Assembly: GCA_034435675.1 (NCBI GenBank)
Contig: DAOTWP010000158.1
Span: forward strand, 1-6,106
Source: DAOTWP01 sp034435675
GTDB lineage: Bacteria > Chloroflexota > Anaerolineae > Aggregatilineales > Phototrophicaceae
Direction: 5' to 3'
DNA length: 6,106 nt
The number at the start of each line of letters is the position of its first letter. Within the stretch, counting starts at the first letter, position 1. Below are positions 1 to 5,506 of this stretch, piece by piece. The translations under genes were made by a program, and so were the position numbers. The notes beneath the pieces are model-generated. The model did no database searches. It saw only the letters and a list, made by a program, of their open reading frames with translations, and had not been told where the DNA came from.

Positions 1-749
1 CAGGGCTGCAAGAATTCATCAATTCGACCCCCTTTGACGAGGAAAGCATTCGCCGCCGTGTCGAAAAGCGTTTCAAGGATCGCCGCGAGTTCTTCCAGCA
101 TGTCCTGATGTATGTGCTCATCAATGCGGGCATGTGGGCGGCATTTGGTGGACCCTGGAACAGCTCGTGGTTGTGGTTCGTGACGCTGGGCTGGGGGTCG
201 GGGTTGGCGGCGCACGCGGTCGAAACCCTGATGAACAGCGCCCGCCGCGATACAGCGATGGAGCAGGTCATCAACGAGCAGATGTACAACCGCTACGGTG
301 AAGGCTGGCTCGATCACGCCAGCCCGGATCAGTACAAGCGCGTGCGCAAGACGGTGCGTAAGGATTTCGACAAGCGCAAGGAATTCTTTTCGCATCTGGT
401 GGTCTATTTGTGCATCATCCCCATGCTGGGGCTGTTTTTCGGCTTTGAAGTCTTCTTTGTGCCGCTGATCGCAATTGGCTGGGGCATCGGGGTTGCCGTG
501 CATGGTATGGAAGCACTGGGCACGCCGCTGGAAAAACGGCGCAGCCATGAAGCCGCCGTGCAGCGTGAAATTGAACTATCGCGCCAGCTTGCCAGCCAGA
601 GTTACGCCGCGCCCAAACAGAAGAATAAGCTCAAGAATGACCTGCTGGCGGAAGAGCGTGATCTCCGTTTGACGGGTGATGGTGAATTCACAGACAGCTT
701 TATCGAGGAAATCGATGCAGAACGCCGCGCACGCCGCAGCGGAGAATAA
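1..749 (+). CDS. 2TM-domain membrane protein, 5' partial (paralogue of the kinase C-terminal half)
   Basis: The reading frame is open from the window edge (first full codon at 3) to TAA at 747-749, giving 248 visible residues. The ATG at 108 is not the start: it lies inside the first membrane module, and the 35 codons before it encode typical 2TM pre-helix sequence (RRRVEKRFKDRREFFQH). Two 2TM hairpins are visible, with helices at about residues 31-48, 56-77, 129-148 and 151-172. Each first helix opens with FFxH and each second helix carries GWGxG followed by His. Between the modules lies RYGEGW (97-102). A charged tail follows, with AAVQREIELSR, KNDLL and then LTGDGEFTDSF at 223-233. All of these blocks recur in order in the downstream kinase. 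The function of 2TM domains is unknown; both ends of the visible part are predicted to be cytoplasmic. Because homology to the kinase reaches the window edge (shared LQE), an upstream kinase domain is possible but not visible. Confidence 0.85.
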   Translation, partial: GLQEFINSTPFDEESIRRRVEKRFKDRREFFQHVLMYVLINAGMWAAFGGPWNSSWLWFVTLGWGSGLAAHAVETLMNSARRDTAMEQVINEQMYNRYGEGWLDHASPDQYKRVRKTVRKDFDKRKEFFSHLVVYLCIIPMLGLFFGFEVFFVPLIAIGWGIGVAVHGMEALGTPLEKRRSHEAAVQREIELSRQLASQSYAAPKQKNKLKNDLLAEERDLRLTGDGEFTDSFIEEIDAERRARRSGE

Positions 750-756
750 GGATGTG

Positions 757-822
757 TCCGTAAACCTGCTGTCCTGAACAGTTCTCAACAAGGGGATTAA
801 TCCCCTTGTCCGCGTTTACGGA
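757..822. repeat. Nested inverted repeat between the two 2TM genes
   Basis: An outer 9-bp perfect inverted repeat (TCCGTAAAC at 757-765 and GTTTACGGA at 814-822) encloses a 22-bp perfect palindrome at 788-809, with the core AAGGGGATTAATCCCCTT. As RNA the inner part folds into a 9-bp stem with a UUAA loop. No T-tract follows, so it is a poor intrinsic terminator. It could be an operator for a dimeric regulator of the downstream kinase gene, an attenuating hairpin, or a REP/MITE-like dispersed repeat. A small GAACAGTTC dyad (776-784) also lies inside. A weak promoter-like pair (TTGTCC at 806, GATACT at 831, 19-bp spacing) overlaps its right side but is not convincing. Confidence 0.7.
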
Positions 823-857
823 TAACCAATGATACTCGGAGTAAATGAGGCAGGGAA

Positions 858-3044
858 ATGCCAGTTCAGGTGGGGCAAAATTTAGGACAGTACGCAGTCA
901 CCGAGCAGCTCGGTATTGGCGGCATGGCGACGGTCTACAAGGCATATCATCCCCGTCTGGATCGTTATGTTGCCATCAAAGTGATGCATCAGGCGTTTCT
1001 GGAAGACCCGACCTTCCGCGCGCGCTTTGAACGCGAGGCGCAGATTGTCGCGCGGCTGGATCATCCTAACATTGTTTCCGTCTTTGATTATGATGAGTTC
1101 GAGCGCCAGCCCTATCTGGTCATGAAATTTATCGAAGGGCAAACGCTCAAGCAGTTGCTCAGCGCCGCTCCTGTGCCGCTGGACGAAGTCGTGCGCATCA
1201 TGAGCGCCGTCGCCACTGCGCTGGATTATGCCCACCAGCACGGTGTGCTGCACCGCGATATCAAGCCTGCCAATATTGTGCTGGATGAACGCGGCACGCC
1301 GTATCTGACTGACTTCGGTCTGGCGCGCATCGCCCAGTCCGGCGAAAGCACGCTGTCCACCGACATGATGCTGGGCACGCCGCATTATATTTCGCCAGAA
1401 CAGGCGAAAGGCGAACGCGACCTCGACGGGCGCACCGACCTTTACAGCCTGGGCGTCGTGCTTTACGAACTGATTGTCGGGCGCGTGCCCTTCACTGCCG
1501 ACACGCCCTACGCGGTAGTTCACAGCCATATCTACGCCCCGCTGCCGCGTCCCTCCGAACTCAACCCTGAGATTCCACCTTCTGTCGAACTGGTGCTGAT
1601 CAAGGCGCTGGCGAAAGAACGCAGCGAACGCTACCCCACCGCGGCGGCGATGATCGCTGATTTGCGCCGTGCGCTTGCAGAAACCGGGCTGGATCACCTC
1701 AGCGATGCGCGCCAGCAGACTGCTGCCGTCCGGCTGGAAGAACTGCTGCGGCAGTCTCCCACTGCCCCGCGTGCAGCAGCCCCGCCGCCAGCAGTGCCAC
1801 AGCCTGCCCGCCGTGATGCTGGCGTGCCGCCGCCCGCCGCGCCGCTGCCACCCCCTAAACCCCGGCGCGTGGAAATGCGCGTGGATGGCGAAGAAATCGA
1901 TCTGGGGCAGCTTGGCGAAAAGTTCGGGCAATGGGTCGGGCGCATGGGTGAACGCTTTGGTGAGCGGGCTGCGCAATGGGGTGAACGCAGCGACAGCGCG
2001 GGGGAGCGCTTCAGCAGGCGTGCCGAGCGCGCCGCCGAACGGTTTGGCAAACGTGCCGAACGCTGGGGGCAGCGCATGGGCGACACCGCCAGCGATTATG
2101 GCGTTGGCAAGGGCGGCGAAATCATCCCGCTGCAAGAACAATATACCAGCGATGAACGTGCCATCCGCCGCGCACAGGAACGGCGTGTGCGCCAGCGCAA
2201 CGGCTTCTTTGTGCATCTGGTCGTGTTTCTGATCTCCCTGACGGTCATCAACAACGTCTGGGGCAGCATCTCGCGGGAGATTTTCAGCGAGATTGACGAA
2301 GGCTGGGTGCAGCAGTTGCTGCTAAACATGCCGGTAGCGCTGCTGGTGGCACTGGGCTGGGGGCAGGGCGTCTTTGCCCACGGCATGAGCGTGTTCTATA
2401 ACAGCGGTGGGCGTCTGGCAGCGCGCCGCCGCCGCGCTGAACGGGTGCTGAACCGCCGTTATGGCGTTGGCTGGGAAGAAAGCGCCCCGCCGGGCGAGTT
2501 CCAGCGCGTGCTGCGCACAATTGAGCGCCGCTTGAAAGTCTGGATGAGCTTTTTGCAGCACGCGGTGTCGGCTTTTGGCGGCGCTGCCATCCTGTTGATC
2601 ATCTGGGCGGTGCTGCTGCCGGTGTTCCCGCAGTTTATGGGGGATACCCCGGCATGGGTGCAGGGGCTGGTGATTAGCTGGAATATTCCGCTGCTGATCA
2701 GCGTGATTTCGTTTATTGCCCTGCTGGTGCACGGTCTGATCGCGATGGGCAACAGCGCCACCGCCGAACAGCACGAAGCGGCAATCCAGCGCGAAATTGA
2801 CATGAGCCGCCGCACAGCCCGCGACAGCCTTGCCATGTCGAAGCGCAAGAATGATCTGCTGGAGCAAGACGAGTCGGAAGAAAAGCTGAAACACGCTGCG
2901 CTGAGCACCGACGCTGCGCTGAGCACCGACGCTGCGCTGAGCACCGACGAACACGCCGTGCGGCTGACCGGCGACGGCGAATTTACCGACAGCTTTGTGC
3001 GCGAACTGGACGAGCAGCAGCGCAAACAGGATCAGCGCGCCTAA
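858..3044 (+). CDS. Membrane-anchored serine/threonine protein kinase with two 2TM domains
   Basis: This is a PknB-type Ser/Thr kinase predicted to phosphorylate cytoplasmic proteins from the membrane. The catalytic domain (about residues 12-273) is intact: glycine loop GIGGMA (19-24), VAIK with Lys41, Glu60 of helix C, HRDIKPAN (132-139, catalytic Asp134), DFG (152-154), and GTPHYISPEQA (173-183). A Pro/Ala linker (300-335) leads to an Arg/Glu-rich amphipathic stretch (349-409). Two 2TM hairpins follow, with helices near 450-466, 487-510, 564-590 and 603-626 and the RYGVGW spacer at 534-539. The cytoplasmic tail has AAIQREIDMSR, KNDLL, three exact AALSTD repeats (680-697) and LTGDGEFTDSF (703-713). 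No PASTA or other extracytoplasmic sensor is present; the loops outside are only about 15-25 residues. ATG 858 is preferred because GAGG lies 7 nt upstream and the kinase fold begins soon after. The physiological substrate is unknown; the neighbouring 2TM paralogue is an obvious candidate partner. Confidence 0.95.
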   Translation: MPVQVGQNLGQYAVTEQLGIGGMATVYKAYHPRLDRYVAIKVMHQAFLEDPTFRARFEREAQIVARLDHPNIVSVFDYDEFERQPYLVMKFIEGQTLKQLLSAAPVPLDEVVRIMSAVATALDYAHQHGVLHRDIKPANIVLDERGTPYLTDFGLARIAQSGESTLSTDMMLGTPHYISPEQAKGERDLDGRTDLYSLGVVLYELIVGRVPFTADTPYAVVHSHIYAPLPRPSELNPEIPPSVELVLIKALAKERSERYPTAAAMIADLRRALAETGLDHLSDARQQTAAVRLEELLRQSPTAPRAAAPPPAVPQPARRDAGVPPPAAPLPPPKPRRVEMRVDGEEIDLGQLGEKFGQWVGRMGERFGERAAQWGERSDSAGERFSRRAERAAERFGKRAERWGQRMGDTASDYGVGKGGEIIPLQEQYTSDERAIRRAQERRVRQRNGFFVHLVVFLISLTVINNVWGSISREIFSEIDEGWVQQLLLNMPVALLVALGWGQGVFAHGMSVFYNSGGRLAARRRRAERVLNRRYGVGWEESAPPGEFQRVLRTIERRLKVWMSFLQHAVSAFGGAAILLIIWAVLLPVFPQFMGDTPAWVQGLVISWNIPLLISVISFIALLVHGLIAMGNSATAEQHEAAIQREIDMSRRTARDSLAMSKRKNDLLEQDESEEKLKHAALSTDAALSTDAALSTDEHAVRLTGDGEFTDSFVRELDEQQRKQDQRA
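2895..2948 (+). repeat. Three exact tandem copies of an 18-bp unit
   Basis: The unit GCTGCGCTGAGCACCGAC occurs at 2895-2912, 2913-2930 and 2931-2948 with no mismatch. It is in frame inside the kinase gene and encodes AALSTD three times, lengthening the tail between KNDLL and the terminal LTGDGEFTDSF motif. The lack of any substitution suggests recent slippage expansion. Copy number may vary between strains, or be misassembled from short reads. Confidence 0.97.
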
Positions 3045-3073
3045 GCCACGATCAGACCGTACATCCTGAATGC

Positions 3074-3096
3074 TGGGGCGGGCCATGCCTGCCTCA
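3074..3096 (+). terminator. Possible transcription terminator after the kinase gene
   Basis: About 30 nt after the kinase stop, a 10-bp stem (3074-3083 with 3087-3096, including two G-U pairs) closes a 3-nt CAU loop. The stem is very GC-rich, so it should be stable. What follows is pyrimidine-rich (TCCTGATCATCCTCTGTTTC) but is not a clean T-run, so termination efficiency is uncertain. Its position at the head of a 163-bp gap, before a closely spaced gene cluster, supports a transcription-unit boundary here. Confidence 0.45.
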
Positions 3097-3123
3097 TCCT
3101 GATCATCCTCTGTTTCTGCCCGA

Positions 3124-3207
3124 TTGCAATAGCCGAAATCAGCAGTTTAAGCTATCTTCGTAGACATTATCCGTTCACCTGTGTGCTGGGGGGCAGTCGA
3201 GATCATC
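3124..3207 (+). promoter_or_regulatory. Likely leader/promoter region of the AI-2E operon (no firm boxes)
   Basis: This gap before the AI-2E gene is richer in A/T than its surroundings (about 3124-3171), as expected of a promoter region. The only -35-like box is TTGCAA at 3124-3129. The -10-like candidates are poor: TAAGCT at 3148 has 18-bp spacing but only 3 of 6 matches, and TATCTT at 3153 is 23 bp away. I therefore call the region and not a specific promoter. Just before the start codon, GGGGGG (3187-3192) and CGAG (3198-3201) are the only purine-rich ribosome-binding candidates. Confidence 0.2.
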
Positions 3208-4704
3208 ATGTTTGAGCAGCTACCACCTGAAGCGCAATTCGCCGAAGACACCCGTTACCGCCCCCAGTGGGATCGTTACACGCGCCTGATGGTGACCGTC
3301 TTTCTGATTGTCGCCACCATCTTTGGTATTTCGCTGCTGGCGCCGGTCATTGTCATGCTGACGCTGACGTTTATCCTCGCCTTTCTGATGTACGCGCCCT
3401 CGTATACGTTGTTCCGGCGCACACCCCTGTCCTATCCCGTTGCGGTGATGCTCAACTACTCCATCCTGATCTTCGTCATCATCTTCGTCGTCATCCGGCT
3501 GATTCCAGTGGTCGTCAGCGGCATCAACAGTCTGGTTAACAGCCTCGAAATTGGCTACGGCGATCTGCAAACGGCGCTGGTGGAATACCAGCCCGAAGAC
3601 GGTATCGTGGATCTTGCCGGGCTAAAGGTTGACTTCAATTTCCTGATTGAGCCGGTGCGTAATTTCCTCGTCGGTCCGCTGGGGCAGCCCACCACAACCG
3701 TCGAGCCGGGCGCAGCCGACGATGGCAGCGCGAGTACGGGAGACAGCAGCGCAGAAGACGGCAGCGCCGAAGACGGCAGCGCCGGAGACAGCAGCGCCGG
3801 GAGCACGGGGGATAATGGCACCATCACCCCGACACCGGTGGATTTGCAAACCATCCTCGGACAGCTCTTTAACGTCGCGGGCACGGTCACCGGCACGGTC
3901 ACCTCCGCCATTTCCACCGTCGCCGGATTAGTCACAACAATTCTGCTGGCGCTGTTCCTATCCTTCCTGCTGCTGATTGACCTGCCCAACTCGCTCAAGA
4001 ATTTCTCGCGCTGGATTCCGCCCGGTTATCACCGCGAAGTCGCCCTGCTGATGTACAAAATCCAGCGTGTCTGGAACGGCTTCTTTCGCGGGCAGCTGCT
4101 GATTGCCGCGATTATCACGCTGCTCACCTGGGGGCAGCTTGAACTGATGGGCGTTGTGGGTGCGCCGTTTCTGGCGATTTTCACGGGCTTGATTTCGCTG
4201 ATTCCCACGTTGGGCGGCTTCATTGCCCTCTTCCCGCTGACGCTGCTGCCGCTGATTAACGGTTCAACCGTGCTGACCGAAGTGCCCAACGGCTTGTTCG
4301 CCTTGCTGGTGGCGGGTATCAACCTGGCAATTACGCAGGTGATCTGGAATGTGGCTGCGCCCTATATTTTGGGTGACGCGCTCGATCTGCCGCTGCCGAT
4401 CATCGTCATCGGTGTATTCATCGGCGGCGCAATCGGTGGTATTCTGGGCGCGTTTCTGGTTGCCCCCATTATGGGGACGATCCGTGTGATTGTGGTCTAC
4501 CTGCTCTACAAACTGGCAATGAAGGACCCGTTCCCGGATCAGGAACCTGAAATGGCGCTGGGCACACGTCACCAGTATCTCAACCGTGCTAAGCGCATGT
4601 ACCGCCGGGGGTTGTCATCTCCGGCGATACCGGAGCCAGTATCGCCTGTTGTGACGCAGGTTTCCGAAGGCGTGTCGTCTGGCGCGCCTGGCGAACAGCC
4701 CTGA
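3208..4704 (+). CDS. AI-2E family transporter (PF01594-like), with low-complexity insertion
   Basis: This polytopic inner-membrane protein (498 residues from ATG 3208) has the layout of the AI-2E/UPF0118 family. Two helices lie in 28-62 and one at about 76-103. A soluble segment follows (104-232), then a helix at 234-258 and the family-typical block FFRGQLL (292-298), with LISLIPTLGG (328-337) and three to four further helices up to about residue 436. Members export AI-2 or other small molecules, or act as cation/proton antiporters; the substrate cannot be read from sequence. It is longer than the usual ~350 residues, mainly because of the soluble segment, which holds an Asp/Ser/Gly/Ala-rich repeat (171-204), and a 60-residue C-terminal tail. 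A GTG at 3181 is in frame but has no ribosome binding site and adds atypical residues, so ATG 3208 is preferred. It probably heads an operon with the next two genes (35 and 26 nt gaps). Confidence 0.88.
   Translation: MFEQLPPEAQFAEDTRYRPQWDRYTRLMVTVFLIVATIFGISLLAPVIVMLTLTFILAFLMYAPSYTLFRRTPLSYPVAVMLNYSILIFVIIFVVIRLIPVVVSGINSLVNSLEIGYGDLQTALVEYQPEDGIVDLAGLKVDFNFLIEPVRNFLVGPLGQPTTTVEPGAADDGSASTGDSSAEDGSAEDGSAGDSSAGSTGDNGTITPTPVDLQTILGQLFNVAGTVTGTVTSAISTVAGLVTTILLALFLSFLLLIDLPNSLKNFSRWIPPGYHREVALLMYKIQRVWNGFFRGQLLIAAIITLLTWGQLELMGVVGAPFLAIFTGLISLIPTLGGFIALFPLTLLPLINGSTVLTEVPNGLFALLVAGINLAITQVIWNVAAPYILGDALDLPLPIIVIGVFIGGAIGGILGAFLVAPIMGTIRVIVVYLLYKLAMKDPFPDQEPEMALGTRHQYLNRAKRMYRRGLSSPAIPEPVSPVVTQVSEGVSSGAPGEQP
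3742..3801 (+). repeat. Four imperfect 15-bp tandem repeats in the AI-2E gene
   Basis: Four in-frame units of the form GACRGCAGCGCMGRR (3742-3756, 3757-3771, 3772-3786, 3787-3801) encode DSSAE, DGSAE, DGSAG and DSSAG. Degenerate relatives lie on both sides (DGSASTG before, GSTGD after). The encoded segment is acidic, flexible and almost certainly disordered, and sits in the loop before the conserved membrane core. Unit-to-unit substitutions show it is older than the 18-bp repeat in the kinase gene. Confidence 0.9.
3880..3903 (+). repeat. 12-bp direct repeat, two tandem copies
   Basis: GGCACGGTCACC occurs twice back to back (3880-3891 and 3892-3903), encoding GTVT-GTVT just before the fourth membrane helix of the AI-2E protein. 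It is in frame and is most simply a small slippage duplication. Confidence 0.85.
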
Positions 4705-4724
4705 CCGGATTGATTGACCTGACG

Positions 4725-4730
4725 AAAGGA
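4725..4730 (+). promoter_or_regulatory. Ribosome binding site that fixes the cyclophilin start
   Basis: AAAGGA ends 9 nt before ATG 4740. A longer in-frame reading from TTG 4710 would swallow this site and place a charged stretch (MIDLTKGKP) before the signal peptide, so ATG 4740 is the better start. Confidence 0.7.
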
Positions 4731-4739
4731 AAACCGTTG

Positions 4740-5480
4740 ATGTTGAACACCCTTTTGCGACGTGCCGCGCTGGCGGCGCTGCCGGCGCTGCTGGCGTTTA
4801 CACTGCTGCCACTGCCTCATGCGGCACAGGCGCGCGTGCTGGCGCAGGGCGCAGATGTCTGCGACACCGAAAGCCCCATGCCGCGCACAGAAATCGCCGG
4901 CAAAGACCGCCAGTATGACGCGCCGCCGCCCATGGTGATTGACGCGGCAAACCTGTATATCGCCTGTTTCTACACCGAAGTGGGCAGTTTCGCTGTTGAA
5001 CTGTTCGCCAGTGACGCGCCGATCACAGTCAACAATTTCGTCTTTCTGGCGAATGACGGTTATTACGACGACATCATCTTTCATCGCGTCGTCCGTGACC
5101 CCGACCCGTTTGTCGTACAGGGGGGCGACCCCACTGGCACCGGACGCGGCGGACCGGGCTACCAGTTCGACGATGAACCCGGCGCATTGGCACTGCCGCA
5201 TGACAGCGCGGGGGTGCTGAGCATGGCAAATGCCGGACCGGACACCAACGGGTCGCAGTTTTTCATCACGCTTGCGCCCACGCCCTGGCTGGATGGAGCG
5301 CATGCGGTCTTTGGGCGCGTACTCGATGACGGCATGGCGGTCGTCAACCAGATCGAACAGGACGACGTGATCGAAACCATCACCATCATCGAACTGGTTG
5401 GTCTGGGTGGTGGATCATCAGGCGCGGGAGAAGTTGACCTGTTGGCGCAGGTGTTGGCGTGGATTGAAAGCCAGCGCTAG
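4740..5480 (+). CDS. Secreted cyclophilin-type peptidyl-prolyl cis-trans isomerase
   Basis: This enzyme isomerises Xaa-Pro peptide bonds and probably assists folding of exported proteins. From ATG 4740 it has 246 residues. The N-terminus is a Sec signal peptide: Arg7-Arg8, a hydrophobic run at 9-25, and a likely cleavage after AQA (29-31). No lipobox is present. The cyclophilin domain spans about 71-221 and keeps the catalytic set: FHR (114-116, catalytic Arg116), VVQGGD (125-130), MANAGPDTNGSQFFIT (162-177), and WLDGAHAVFGRV (183-194) with Trp183 and His188. Cys41 and Cys76 are the only cysteines in the mature protein and could form a disulfide outside the cytoplasm. A short tail after a GGGSSGAGE linker (about 222-230) ends in a helix-like LLAQVLAWIESQR. 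It starts 35 nt after the AI-2E gene and ends 26 nt before the next gene, so co-transcription is likely. Confidence 0.93.
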   Translation: MLNTLLRRAALAALPALLAFTLLPLPHAAQARVLAQGADVCDTESPMPRTEIAGKDRQYDAPPPMVIDAANLYIACFYTEVGSFAVELFASDAPITVNNFVFLANDGYYDDIIFHRVVRDPDPFVVQGGDPTGTGRGGPGYQFDDEPGALALPHDSAGVLSMANAGPDTNGSQFFITLAPTPWLDGAHAVFGRVLDDGMAVVNQIEQDDVIETITIIELVGLGGGSSGAGEVDLLAQVLAWIESQR

Positions 5481-5506
5481 GATAGACACTGGCTCAGGGA
5501 CCGAAT

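Noticed and set aside
882..2216. 444-codon open frame on the minus strand opposite the kinase gene
   Set aside because: It is the mirror of a strongly coding GC-rich plus-strand gene, and its translation resembles no recognisable fold. The plus strand encodes an intact kinase.
2895..2948. CRISPR array
   Set aside because: The direct repeats are back to back, without spacers, and in frame inside a coding region; no other array-like structure exists in the window.
2322..3086. 254-codon minus-strand open frame over the kinase 3' half
   Set aside because: It overlaps the conserved 2TM coding region and includes the 18-bp repeats read backwards; no independent coding evidence.
4623..4646. 8-bp inverted repeat (GGCGATAC / GTATCGCC, 8-nt loop) near the end of the AI-2E gene
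   Set aside because: It lies inside the coding region, has no T-tract, and is short enough to arise by chance.
4710..4739. Upstream TTG start for the cyclophilin
   Set aside because: It would incorporate the ribosome binding site AAAGGA into the coding region and put charged residues ahead of a standard signal peptide.
4569..5303. 244-codon minus-strand open frame over the AI-2E end and cyclophilin gene
   Set aside because: It is antisense to an unmistakable cyclophilin and has no recognisable domain.
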